Positions 44,536 through 56,136 of a stretch of DNA of 64,000 nucleotides are shown piece after piece. The notes below the pieces were generated by a model that was not told where the DNA came from, made no database searches, and saw only the letters and a program-made list of their open reading frames with translations. Source of the DNA: Theocolax elegans. Its lineage: Eukaryota; Arthropoda; Insecta; Hymenoptera; Cerocephalidae. The DNA is taken from contig CM047426.1 of the NCBI GenBank assembly GCA_026168455.1, forward strand, positions 37,449,175 through 37,513,174. The letters are read 5' to 3'. The position numbers and the translations under genes are program-made. How positions within the stretch are numbered: the stretch's first letter is position 1; every line of letters starts with the position of its first letter.

Positions 44536-47500
44536 ATTCTATCCCGTAATTAGTGGAGTTATCCCGGAATACCTCACGAATTCCCGAATTATCGAGGAAA
44601 TCCCGTAATTAGTAAAGTTATCCCGAAATAACTCACAAATTCTTGAAATATGCAGGAAATCCCCAAATTAGTGGAGTTATCCAGGCATACCTCAGGAATT
44701 CCCGAAATATCGAGGAAATCCCGTAATTAGTGAAGTTACCCCGACATATCCAGAAAATCCCAAAATTAGCGAAGTTAACCCGGCATACCTCAGAAATTAT
44801 CGAAATATTAAGAAAATGTCGGAATTGGTGGAGTTATCCCGGAATACATCAAAAATTCCGGAAATATGCAGGAAATCCCAAAATTAGTGAAGTTATCCCG
44901 GTATACATCAGAAATTCATATGCAGGAAATCCCCAAATTAGTTGAGTTATCCCGGAATACCTCAAAAATTTCCAGAAATATCGAGGAAATCCCCAAATTA
45001 GTGGAGTTATCCAGGCATACCTCAGGAATTCCCGAAATATCGAGGAAATCCCGTAATTAGTGAAGTTACCCCGACATATCCAGAAAATCCCAAAATTAGC
45101 GAAGTTAACCCGGCATACCTCAGAAATTATCGAAATATTAAGAAAATGTCGGAATTGGTGGAGTTATCCCGGAATACATCAAAAATTCCGGAAATATGCA
45201 GGAAATCCCAAAATTAGTGAAGTTATCCCGGTATACATCAGAAATTCCCGAAATATCGAGGAAATCCCGTAATTAGTGAAGTTATCCCGAAATAATTCAC
45301 AAATTCTTGAAATATGCAGGAAATCCCCAAATTAGTTGAGTTATCCCGGAATACCTCAAAATTTCCAGAAATATCGAGGAAATCCCGTAATTAGTGAAGT
45401 TATCCAGGCATACATAAAAAATTCCCGAAATATCGAGGAAATCCCGTAATTAGTGAAGTTAACCCGACATATCCAGGAAATCCCAAAATTAGTAAAGTAT
45501 CTCGGGATACCTCAAAAATTTCCGAAATACCACAGAAAATCCCGAAATTGGTGGATTTATCCCGAAATACCACAGAAAATCCCGAAATTGGTGGATTTAT
45601 CCCGGAACACCACAGAAAATCCCGAAATATCCAGGAAATCCCGAAAGTGGTGCAGATATCCCGGTATACGTCAGAAAATCCCGAAACATCCATGAAATCC
45701 GGAAAGTGGTGCAGTTATCCCGGAATACGTAAGAAATCCCGAAACATCCAGGAAATCCCGAAAGTGGTGCAGTTATCCTGGAATACGTCAGAAAATCCAG
45801 AAACATCCAGGAAATCCCGTAATTAGTGAAGTTATCTCGAAATAACTCACAAATTCTTGAAATATGCAGGAAATCCCCAAAATAGTGGAGTTATCCCGGA
45901 ATACCTCAAAATTACCCGAAATATCGAGGAAATCCCGTAATTAGTGAAGTTATTCCGATATATCCAGGAAATCCCAAAATTAGTAAAGTATCCTGGGATA
46001 CCTCAAAAATTTCCGAAATACCACAGAAAATCCCGAAATACCATAGAAAATCTAGAAATAACCAGAAAATGCCGAAATTAGGGAATTTATCCCGAAATAC
46101 CACAGAAAATCCCGAAATATCCAGGAAATCCCGAAATCGGTGGATTAACCCGGAATAGCACAGAAAATCCCGAAACATCCATGAAATCCCGAAAGTGATG
46201 CAGTTATCCCGGAATATGTCAGAAATCCCGAAACATCCACGAAATCCCGAAAGTGGTGCAGTTATCCCGGAATACGTCAGAAAATCCCGAAACATCCAGG
46301 AAATCCCGAAAGTGGTGCAGTTATCCCGGAATACGTTAGAAAATCCCGAAATACCATAGAAAATCTTGAAACATCCAGGAAATCCCAAAATTGGTGGAGT
46401 TATCCCGAAATACCACAAAAAACCGGAGAATTGCAGGAAATCCCTCAATTAGTGAATTTATCACAAAATGTCACAGAAAATACCGAGACATCTAGGAAAT
46501 TCCGAAATTGGTGTGTTAATCCCGGAATACCACAGAATATCGCGAAACATCGATGAAATCACGAAATTGGTGGATTTATTCCGGAACACCTCATAAAATC
46601 CCGAGAAATTCATGAAATCCCGAAAGTGGTGCAGTTATCCCGGAATATGTCAGAAATTCCGAAACATCCAGGAAATCCCGAAAATGGTGCAGTTATCCTG
46701 GAATACGTCAGAAAATCTCAAAACATCCAGGAAATCACAAAATTAGTGGAGTTCCCGGAATACTAGAGAAAATCCCGAAATACCATAGAAAATCTTGAAA
46801 CATCCAGGAAATCCCAAAATTGGTGGAGTTATCCCGAAATACCACAAAAAAACCCGAGACTTGCAGGGAATCCCTCAATTAGTGAATTTATCACAAAATG
46901 TCACAGAAAATACCGAGACATCTAGGAAATTCCGAAATTGGTGTGTTAATCCCGGAATACCACAGAATATCGCGAAACATCGATGAAATCACGAAATTGG
47001 TGGATTTATTCCGGAACACCTCATAAAATCCCGAGAAATTCATGAAATCCCGAAAGTGGTGCAGTTATCCCGGAATATGTCAGAAATTCCGAAACATCCA
47101 GGAAATCCCGAAAATGGTGCAGTTATCCTGGAATACGTCAGAAAATCTCAAAACATCCAGGAAATCACAAAATTAGTGGAGTTCCCGGAATACTAGAGAA
47201 AATCACGAAATACCACAGAAAATCCCAAAACATCCAGGAAATCCCGAAATTGTTGGCGATATCCCGAAATATCACAGAAAATCCGGAAACATCCAGGAAA
47301 TTCCGAAATTGGTGGATTTTCCCCGAAATCCGACAGAAAATCCCGAATTACCATAGAAAATCTTGAAACATCCAGGAAATCCCAAAATTGGTGGAGTTAT
47401 CCCGAAATACCACAAAATACCCGAGACTTGCAGGAAATCCCTCAATTAGTGAATTTATCCCCAAATATCACAGAAAATCCCGAAACATTCAGGAAATCAC

Positions 47501-50005
47501 AACATTAGTGGAGTTCCCGGAATAGTACAGAAAATCCCGAAATACCACAGCAAATCCCGAAATACCATAGAAAATCTTGAAACAACCAGAAAATCCCGAT
47601 ATTAGGGAATTTATCCCGAAATACCTCAGAAAATTCCGAAACATCCTGGAAATCCCGAAATTAGTGAATTTATCCCGAAATGTCACAGAAAATGCCGAAA
47701 CATCCAGGAAATTCCGAAATTGGTGAAGTTACCCGAAATACGTCAGAAAATCCCGAAAAACCACAGATAATCCCGAAATACCATAGAAAATCCCGAAATT
47801 GGTGGATTTATTCCGGAATACCACAGAAAATCCTGAAACATCCAGGAAATCCCGAAATTTTTGGCGTTATCCCGAAATACCACAAAAAAACTGAGACATG
47901 CAGGAAATCCCTCAATTAGTGAATTTATCCCCAAATATCACAGAAAATCCCGAAACATTCAGGAAATCACAACATTAGTGGAGTTCCCGGAATAGTACAG
48001 AAAATCCCGAAATACCACAGCAAATCCCGAAATACCATAGAAAATCTTGAAACAACCAGAAATCCCGATATTAGGGAATTTATCCCGAAATACCTCAGAA
48101 ATTCCGAAACATCCTGGAAATCCCGAAATTAGTGAATTTATCCCGAAATGTCACAGAAAATGCCGAAACATCCAGGAAATTCCGAAATTGGTGAAGTTAC
48201 CCGAAATACGTCAGAAAATCCCGAAAAACCACAGATAATCCCGAAATACCATAGAAAATCCCGAAATTGGTGGATTTATTCCGGAATACCACAGAAAATC
48301 CTGAAACATCCAGGAAATCCCGAAATTTTTGGCGTTATCCCGAAATACCACAAAAAAACTGAGACATGCAGGAAATCCCTCAATTAGTGAATTTATCGCA
48401 AAATGTCATAGAAAATACCGAAACATCCAGGAAATTCTGAAATTGGTGGATTTATACCGGAATGCCTCAGAATATCCCTAAACATCCAGGATACCCGAAA
48501 TTGGTGGATTTATCCCGGAATACCACAAAAAAACCCGAGACTTGCAGGGAATCCCTCAATTAGTTAATTTATCCTAATATGTCACAGAAAATACCGAAAC
48601 ATCCAGAAAATCCCGAAAATGGTGTTTTTATCCCGGAATCCCACAGTAAATCCCGAAACATCCAGGAAATCCCGAAAGTGGTGTTTTTATCTCGGAATCC
48701 CACAGAAAATTCCGAAACATCCAGGAAATCCCGAAAGTGGTGAAGTTACCCGGAATACGTCAGATAATCCCGAAACACCAAGTAATCCCGTATACCATAG
48801 AAATTCTAGTAATAACCAAAAATCCCGCAATTAGGGAATATATCCCGAAATACCACAGAAAATCCCGAAATATCCAGGAAATCCCAAAACTGGTGGATTA
48901 ACCCGGAATAGCACAGAAAATCCCTAACATCCAGGAAATCACAAAATTAGTGGAGTTCCCGTAATACTACAGAAGGTACCGAAATACCACACATAATCTC
49001 GAAATACCATAGAAAATCTTGAAACAACCAGAAAATCCCGAAATTAGGGTATTTATCCCGAAATACCACAGAAAATCCCGAAATACCATAAAAAATCTTG
49101 AAACAACCAGAAAATCCCGAAATTAAGGAATTTATCTCGAAATACCACAGAAAAACCCGAGACTTGCAGGAAATCCCGATATTGGTGGAGTTATCCCGGA
49201 ATACTTAAGAAAATCCCGAAACATCCAGGAAAACCCTAAATTAGTGAAGATTTCCCAGCATATCTAAGAAATTACCAAATTATTTAGAAAATTCCGAAAT
49301 ACCATAAAAAATCTGGAAACATCCAGGAAATTCCGAAATTGGTGGATTTATTCCGGAATGCCTCAGAAAATCCCGAAACATCCAGGAAATCCTGAAATTG
49401 GTGGATTTATCCCGGAATACCACAAAAAAAACCTGACAGTTGCAGGAAATCCCTCAATTAGTTAATTTATCCCAAAATGTCACAGAAAATACCGAAACAT
49501 CCAGGAAATCCCGAAAGTGGTGTTTTTATCCCGGAATCCCACAGAAAATACCGAAACATCCAGGAAATCCCGAAAGTGGTGTTTTTATCCCGGAATCCCA
49601 CAGAAAATCCCGAAACATCCAGGAAATCACAAAATTAGTGGAGTTCCCGTAATACTGCAGAAGGTACCGAAATACCACACATAATCTCGAAATACCATAG
49701 AAAATCTTGAAACAACCAGAAAATCCCGAAATTAGGGTATTTATCCCGAAATACCACAGAAAAACCCGAGACTTGCAGGAAATCCCGAAATTGGTGGAGT
49801 TATCCCGGAATACTTAAGAAAATCCCGAAACATCCAGGAAAACCATAAATTAGTGAAGATTTTCCGGCATATCTAAGAAATTACCGAATATTTAGAAAAT
49901 CCCGAGAGTAGTGGAGTTATTTCGGAATACCTAAAACATTCCCAAAATTTCCAGGAATTCCCGTATTTAGTGAAGTTATCCCCAAATAATTCAGCAATTC
50001 CCGAA
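44536..50005. repeat. 5.5-kb minisatellite, ~59-bp units
   Basis: Roughly 90 diverged units built on 'aaatcccgaaa...tggtg...ttatcccggaatac...cagaaaatcccgaaacatccagg'. Higher-order copies are visible: 44727 against 45057 (330 bp), 46380 against 46790 (about 410 bp) and 47480 against 47948 (468 bp). Unit length is not a multiple of three, so frames of 60-178 codons on both strands are repeat translations, not genes. Confidence 0.95.
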
Positions 50006-50133
50006 ATATCAGCGTTAACCCTTCCACTCCACACATACTCTTAATTCTTACAACAGGAGACCGGACATCGCCGCGGGACACCGGACACCACCGCCGGACA
50101 CCGGAGAACGGATGAATTTGAATATAATATAGA
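50006..50133 (-). repeat. Helitron-2 5'-terminal module
   Basis: True 5' end of Helitron-2. Holds three copies of 'ccggacaccg' (50053-50105) that are fewer in the internal copy. Confidence 0.82.
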
Positions 50134-50170
50134 TTCTAAGTTGTAAAAATAACTTTTTTCCTCATCTAAA

Positions 50171-50557
50171 TTAAAAAAAGAATTTACTCCTATGTATTTT
50201 ATTTAATTTATATCTATAATTTTTCTTTCCAACCATTTCATATTTATCGTCAATCTCAATAATAATCGGAAAATGGTCGGTCCCCCAAGGGTCATCCAAA
50301 ACACGCCAATTCGAACTAAAATAACAACTAAGCGAAGTAAATGAAAGGTCTATATTTGAATATTTCAAGTTATCATCATTCCCCTTAAAAAAGTGGGTGT
50401 GATCAAAATTATTCAATAGCAAAACATCATTTTCCTCAAAACAATCACCAATGTTACCGCCATTTGTGCAACACCTATCACTGCTCCGCAAAGGGTTGTG
50501 TGCATTAAAATCTTCCAAAATATAAAATTTATTAAATGATTTAATACCATCAATCAA
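50171..50557 (-). pseudogene. LINE-B endonuclease, C-terminal half
   Basis: Apurinic-type endonuclease motifs: EDFNAHN (normally GDFNAHN), NIDLSFTS and WGTDHFPIII. The region before it (50992-50567) carries the preceding strands, with LIVGCYRSP. The frame is open past 50171 to the Helitron junction and continues in frame at 37681. Confidence 0.85.
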
Positions 50558-50566
50558 ATTTTTTAA

Positions 50567-50992
50567 TTAATTAATACTAACATTGTTTCCGGAAACAGGT
50601 GATCTGTAGCATCCCACAATAAGAGTCTCCTCCAAATTGTTGCGAATCAAAACCGCACCAGTCTCCAAGCTGTCCATCTCCAAATTGAGACAAACAGATT
50701 CAGAAATCAAGTTGTCTCTGATTTGATTATTTGTATTTCTCTTGTTTTTTTTATCCATACCCATTTTGTCATACAAAACTGTTGACATTTTGTTTTCGCA
50801 ATTTTTAGTTTGACTTAATTCTTGGTACAGAGTAGATGATGAATCCGAATTTGAAGTTCCAGGAGATGATATAATTGGAGTAGATATTGGTGTTAAAATT
50901 TTATTCGTTGCGGCAGATGAGTCCGTATGCACCGATGTCAAATCATATTCTATATCAGAATTTTGTTGTTGTTGAGATTGTGTTGGGACCAA
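50567..50992 (-). pseudogene. LINE-B ORF1 tail / endonuclease N-terminal remnant
   Basis: A Gln/Ser/Thr-rich low-complexity first part followed by endonuclease-like sequence (GAVLIRNN, IVGCYRSPVSG). The N-terminal catalytic strand of the endonuclease is not seen, so an internal deletion joins the two. Confidence 0.65.
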
Positions 50993-51033
50993 CAGTTGGT
51001 CTTGTTCTTGTTGTTTTTGTTCCTGTTGCTGAT

Positions 51034-51285
51034 TTACTTGTGTAATTCTTTGTTAAATGAAAGATTGTCATGAGCCATCAATATATTTATTCTATAATAG
51101 AATTTGTAAATTTCGCACTCCGCACTTATGCTTTTATGATTTCCTTTGCAGTTTACACATATTGGACTGTCTACGTTACTGCAAGGTGCACTATCATGTT
51201 TTTTATCACTGCACACAATGCACACAGGATCCTCTTTGCAGTTTTTACTTGACTGACCATATTTAAAGCATGTGTAACATTGCAT
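51034..51285 (-). pseudogene. LINE-B ORF1 zinc knuckles
   Basis: Three gag-like Cys/His knuckles: CYTCFKYGQSSKNC (Gln in place of the usual Gly-His), CIVCSDKKHDSAPC and CVNCKGNHKSISAEC, typical of ORF1 in RNase H-bearing LINEs. Confidence 0.82.
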
Positions 51286-51436
51286 AGGCTTTGAGACAAA
51301 AGGTTCTACATTACATTTAACTGAAAAAAAGAATTATATCTCTTGGCAAATCCTGCCCTGAAAAAGTAATCAGGATGGATTTATTAGGAATCCACTTATC
51401 ACCTTCGGAGGTTGGGTTTTTATTTTTCATTTTCAG

Positions 51437-52081
51437 TCATCTTATATCTTTAATATTGACTTTTGATAAGATAGGTTCAAAAATAGTTTCCTCAGTTATA
51501 TGTGTCGGAACATTCTTGATGATCCCTTTTTTAAATTTCCTGTATGAAGGCAAATATGCTTCTAAGTTGAATTTCATAAAGTCAGTCAATAATCTATTAG
51601 CTTCATCCCTCGTTCTGCATAAAACTTCCACATTAAACTTGCTTTTTCTTCTGATGTCAATTATTTGTTTATAGTTTTTATGCAAGTTACTGCCTACAGT
51701 AAATGGGCTAAGTTCTTCACTTATAAATTTGATGTTTTTGAACCAAACACCAAATGGTCCCTTGTTATTGTCATTATATAATTTTATTTTCTTCGCTGAG
51801 TCATTGTCAGTGTTCACTTGTAAATTGTCTGTATTAGTCAAATCAGTATTCAAAATCATATCTGAATGTTCTCTTGATTCTCTATTTACACTTTTAAGAT
51901 GCTTATTTTTCTTAGAATTATTATCTGCGTCAGGTACATTTTGTGTATTTCTAACAAATATTGTAAGTGTTCTTTTATTATTTCTCTGTTGTTTTGTTTG
52001 AAATATTTCAAACTGATCTTCTTGTTGTTGTATATCTTCACTTACACTGTCTTTATACAAGTCAGATTCCATTGTATACAC
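51437..52081 (-). pseudogene. LINE-B ORF1, N-terminal part
   Basis: 214 codons from ATG 52081. The first half is Asn/Asp/Lys-rich; the second half is an RRM-like stretch (FKFNVEVLCRTRDEANRLL) known from gag-like LINE ORF1 proteins. It ends in TGA at 51437 with coding-like sequence continuing behind it. Confidence 0.78.
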
Positions 52082-52084
52082 TAA

Positions 52085-52660
52085 TTTGTTTTCATAAGTA
52101 GATTACTTACGATATATCACTTATCTTGCATAAATAAGTAGACTAACACTTCAAACACCTTTTATTTTGAAATTAAATCAGTTCTTGTAAAAACGATCAA
52201 ATAGATATTTGAACCGCACCTTCACTATATATATAGCACAAGAGAAAGCTAAGAATAGCAGTAGCTCCCTCTTGCTGCCACGTCTAAACTTTTGCCTGTC
52301 AATCGGTGGGACCTCTGTACGCGCTCTCTCACGGGCTGGAAAGCATTGTTTCTCTTTCTATCTCATGCATTTCCTATACTATCTCTATCTCATTTTGTTT
52401 GAAGTTGACTATATATATCAAAAGGGAGAAGACGAAAATTGAGGAAAGGAAATCAGCAAGCAATATCTTTGGCATTGATTTTCTTGATTGTGCGTAAATG
52501 AATTCGTGTAAAACTTGTTGTACAGTAAAGATTAATAAATAAGGAACGTAATGCGTGGCCAACAGCACAAATACATAATGTAATAATGCAGCGGTTAGAA
52601 AAGTAAAAATCTGAAGGGCTAGTTAGCTGTATTATATAATGGCTCTCGCTCCCCTGTTGA
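52085..52660. other. unassigned stretch right of LINE-B
   Basis: Mixed composition with a TATATATATAG near 52230. Short ORFs without recognisable features. Confidence 0.5.
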
Positions 52661-52665
52661 AAAGA

Positions 52666-52750
52666 ACCACGTGGTAAACCACGCGGTTTTACCATGTGGT
52701 TTTACCACGTGGTTTACCGCGTGGTTCGTCGTGGTTACCACGTGGTATGG
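52666..52750. repeat. cluster of palindromes with three CACGTG cores
   Basis: ACCACGTGGT occurs at 52666-52675, 52704-52713 and 52737-52746, with variants CCACGCGGT and CCATGTGGT between. The first 60 bases form a larger near-palindrome. CACGTG is the E-box core, but regulatory use is not shown. Confidence 0.8.
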
Positions 52751-52870
52751 GTGTAAATATGATTTTAGAATAATAGTGTAATGGATGCAAATTCGAACAA
52801 CTTACAGGATTGCAATAAAAAATTAGATATTTAATACCGTATACTTGCGTCAGGCTCTATCGAGCCTTTT
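52751..52870. other. short AT-rich spacer
   Basis: Nothing recognised apart from a small dyad 'ggctctatcgagcc' near 52853. Confidence 0.5.
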
Positions 52871-53814
52871 GATATAAATATATAATATATAATAGTACAT
52901 ACAATATAAAAATATATAAAATACTCACATAAATGCACTCATAAAATCAAGATATCAACACACAGATATCCTCAAAATGTATAGTGCAGTCTATACGCAA
53001 AAACTGTCGACGAAACCTGAATCGAGAAAAATAAAAAAACCACAAAGTATAGTTTTTTTTATTTGGATGATTAATGGTAAATTAAATTTCATTTTTCACA
53101 ATTTTTTAAATAATTTATATTAAATACTAATACTAAGAGAAACATTATATAAAAACATTTACTCCATTATATTTATATATATTTAAAAATAAGAACAATA
53201 CATTCTCGACATGTTTTGAGCTATTGAACTCACAAAACCACCAGATACTTATCTATCACCTAAGAAAAAAGTCACCAATATTTTTCTCGTATCGCGCGAC
53301 AACAAACTGATGAAATGGTTAGGGTACAAAACGATATGAAAACCAACTTCAATTTGATGATTGTGTTTTTATAATTGTAACCTAACCATTTCATCAGTTT
53401 GTTGTCACGAGTTACACGAAAATCATTGGTGACTTTTTTTTTGTGATAGAAAAGTAACTGGTGGTTTTGTGAATTCGATAGCTCAAAACATGTCGAGGAT
53501 GTATTGTTCCTATTAATTAGATACAATATAAATGTTGTGTTTGGAAGATGCAGTGCAACGAAGATTCGACGAGGTGCGTCATTGTGCCTGCAGTGTGTAA
53601 AAACTGAAAGACGTCGTCGGAGTCAAAACGGGCCGTACCTCAACATTCCATCGTTGAGCACATTAGATGAGTTCTTATTTTTAAATGTATATCAATATAA
53701 TGAAGTAAAAGTTTTTATATAATGTTTCTCTTAACTAATTTTTTCAATTTTAAATTTGTATTTAATATAAATTATTTAAAAAATTGTTAAAAATGAAATT
53801 TAATTTACCATTAA

Positions 53815-55070
53815 GGGGGTGTCATACTCAATTGAAAATTCAAATTTCGCGCCAGAAAATAGTAGACGAAAAAAGAACAAATCGACCTCTCCAATGTACA
53901 ACCACCTATCTCATTTTGCGAATATAAAACCACCTATCTCGCTTTGGCAGAATAAAACGATCTATCTCGTTTTTGGAAAATTAAAACGACCTATCTCAAA
54001 AGTAGTAGAAGAAAATGTTGCTAAGTCAGGCATATTTAAGAAATAAAAAAGAATAATAGTTATTACTATTATTTTATAGAAGAGTGATTTAATTCTTTTT
54101 GCTTATTGGAATTAATTTAATTATAATTATGTATTTGATTTTTAAATTATTTATTAAAAATGTTTTGTACTTAATATTATTTTATAGAATTTTATTGAAA
54201 AATTATATTTACATAAAAAAATATTTAATGTATTCTCTTTTTTGTTTACAAAAAATATATTAAACAATTTGTAATATACAATAATTTAAACAAATAACAG
54301 TTGCTAGCTTAGAAATCTATAAACTTACTCAATAATTCTATTTTCCTAGTGTAATTGTAGAAATAAAAATGCCGTTTTGTAAATAGCTATAAAATACAAC
54401 AATAAAAAATCTAATATATTAAAAAAGTTTATTTAACACTTAAGTATGTTTATTGATATTATAAGGTATATTGCATTAATAATTACTATATATTCTATGC
54501 GTTTTATCACAATAATGATCTATAGTTATAATTATAAAATGTGCTTAACTCAAGGTAGTGATTTTATAATATTTTGGGCTGACATAACAATATTTTTTTT
54601 TACTACTTTTGAGATAGGTTGTTTTAAGTTGCCAAAGACGAGATAGATCGTTTCATTCTGCCAAAACGAGATAGGTGGTTTTATATTCGCAAAATGAGAT
54701 AGGTGGTTGCGCATTGGAGAGGTCAAAATTTACTTATAACAATTAATAATAACAAATTTATGCAAAACCAGGAGTTGATTGCCCTCCGTTATGTAATTAT
54801 CTATCATCTTACAAAGTTTCAAGCTATTATAACAATATATCGCCGAGAAAGCCTTGAAAAATATAAAAAAAATTGCATTTTTCAAGGTTTTCTCGGCGAA
54901 ATATTATTATATTAATTAGAAACTTTGTAAAATGATAGATAATTACATAACGGAGGGCAACTGGTTTTGCGTAAATTTGTTATTATTAATTGTTATAAGT
55001 AAGTTTGTTCTCTTTTCGTCTGCTATTTTGTGGCGCGAAATTTGAATTTTTAATTGAGTATGATATTCCC
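53815..55070. mobile_element. TTAA-targeting MITE with ~195-bp arms
   Basis: Perfect TTAA duplication (53811-53814 and 55071-55074). Ends GGGGGTGTCATACTC and its near-complement. Arms carry an internal motif 'acctatctc' repeated four to five times (53885-54000 and 54605-54715). The loop of about 580 bp is AT-rich. The right arm is split by a 273-bp palindrome. No transposase. Confidence 0.85.
54730..55002. mobile_element. 273-bp palindromic MITE
   Basis: Ends TTACTTATAAC / GTTATAAGTAA; arms of about 125 bp nearly perfect around 'aaatataaaaaaaattgcattt'. It interrupts the right arm of the TTAA element, as seen against the left arm (about 53875). Target duplication unclear. Confidence 0.85.
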
Positions 55071-55290
55071 TTAATCGTCCAAATAAAAAAAAAGATACTT
55101 TGTGGTTTTTTTATTTTTCTCGTTTCAGGTTTCGTCGACATTTTTCCGTATAAACTGCACTACGTTTTGAGGATATCGGTATGTTGATATCTTGATTTTA
55201 TGGGTGCATTTATATGAGTATTTTATATATTTTTATATTGTATGTACTATTATGTATTATATATTTATATATATTTTTACATTTGAAAAA

Positions 55291-55610
55291 ATTACAAAGT
55301 CTAGTATGGTATTAAGTACGGAAGATAGTCTGGCTGATTTATCCCAGACTTTCAAAAATTATTATAAAGTCTGGCAAAATGTGTGGGAGAAAATATGGCT
55401 TATTTATTCCAGACTTTCAAAAATAATTATAAAGTCTGGCAAAATGTGCGGGAGAAAGTCTGGTTGATTTCTCCCAGATTTTTAAAATAAAATATATGAA
55501 GTCTAGCAAAAAGTATGGGATAGTCTCACCAGCCAGACTTTGCCAAGACGTTTATAAGCCAAACTTTTCCTAGACGTTCCCCAGACTTTTTTTTTACACG
55601 GGCGGTCATT
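55291..55610. repeat. short tandem repeats with AGTCTGG / CCAGACT
   Basis: About two and a half ~68-bp units ('ccagactttcaaaaattattataaagtctgg' type) followed by inverted variants up to 55600. Confidence 0.75.
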
Positions 55611-55778
55611 GTTTAAATAATGAATGAATGTATGAAAAACCGATTTTTTTCTTATAACTATTACGAAAAATAATAAAAATAGACATTTATATAAGTATGA
55701 CCAATAATACCTACAAAATGAGCCTAATAAAATTTTATTGTTTAAATGAATCTATCGTTCGTTCAAGTAATGTTTAAT

Positions 55779-56136
55779 AAAAAGTGTCCTTTATTGATCG
55801 TCACGAACCAATGGTGTTTACAGATGTTTATTTAAGTTACAAAATATGCCGACGTTTCGGACGTTTTTACGCCGTCCCTTTTCAAGGCAAATTCTAACAA
55901 AACTCAAAAAAACCACATATCACTCGTGTAAATCTCGCAAAAGCCACTCTTCATTATTACATATCCATTCTTTTTGCTAATTTTCACCACCCACGCTGTC
56001 GTCTCCAGAACACATTGTTTAAAAAATATATATATATCTATATACATAGGACCTCCCCGAAGGGAGTCCTAAGTCACAATATAATAAACATCTGTAAACA
56101 CCATTGGTTCGTGACGATCAATAAAGGACACTTTTT
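55779..56136. mobile_element. MITE, 358 bp with ~53-bp terminal inverted repeats
   Basis: Arms 55779-55831 and about 56084-56136, nearly identical (contain 'ttattgatcgtcacgaacca'). Inside are 'gacgtttcggacg' and a strong hairpin AGGAC-C-TCCC-CGAA-GGGA-GTCCT at 56048-56070. Confidence 0.85.

Larger units (their letters stand above)
37682..50133 (-). mobile_element. Helitron-2, composite, 12.45 kb
   Basis: Minus strand 5'-TCTATATTATATT (50133) to TTGCTAG (37682), i.e. TC...CTRR, between A and T with no target duplication. Removing it fuses the LINE-B endonuclease-RT linker in frame across the site (residues NLE-YINKN). The 5' end resembles Helitron-1 (TCCACATTATATT). It contains another Helitron-like 3' end, a CR1-like LINE and a 5.5-kb minisatellite. 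No Rep/helicase ORF. Confidence 0.82.
50134..52084 (-). mobile_element. LINE-B, 5' part
   Basis: Minus-strand ORF1 and endonuclease of the RNase H-type LINE whose 3' part is at 34072-37681. Broken by stops, and part of the endonuclease N-terminus appears deleted. Confidence 0.85.
52871..55290. mobile_element. large palindromic element with nested inserts
   Basis: Left arm 52871-53340; right arm 53370-53814 continued at 55071-55290, an inverted repeat of about 450-480 bp per arm. The right arm is split by a TTAA-flanked element (53815-55070) and holds about 170 extra bases (53511-53680) missing from the left arm. No gene. Confidence 0.82.

Noticed and set aside
44536..50005. CRISPR array or coding repeat protein (ORFs up to 178 codons)
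   Set aside because: Units are adjacent and degenerate with no unique spacers, in a eukaryotic context; 59-bp period shifts the frame every unit.
52209..52500. Small host gene near a TATATATATAG
   Set aside because: Overlapping short ORFs without motifs or splice structure.
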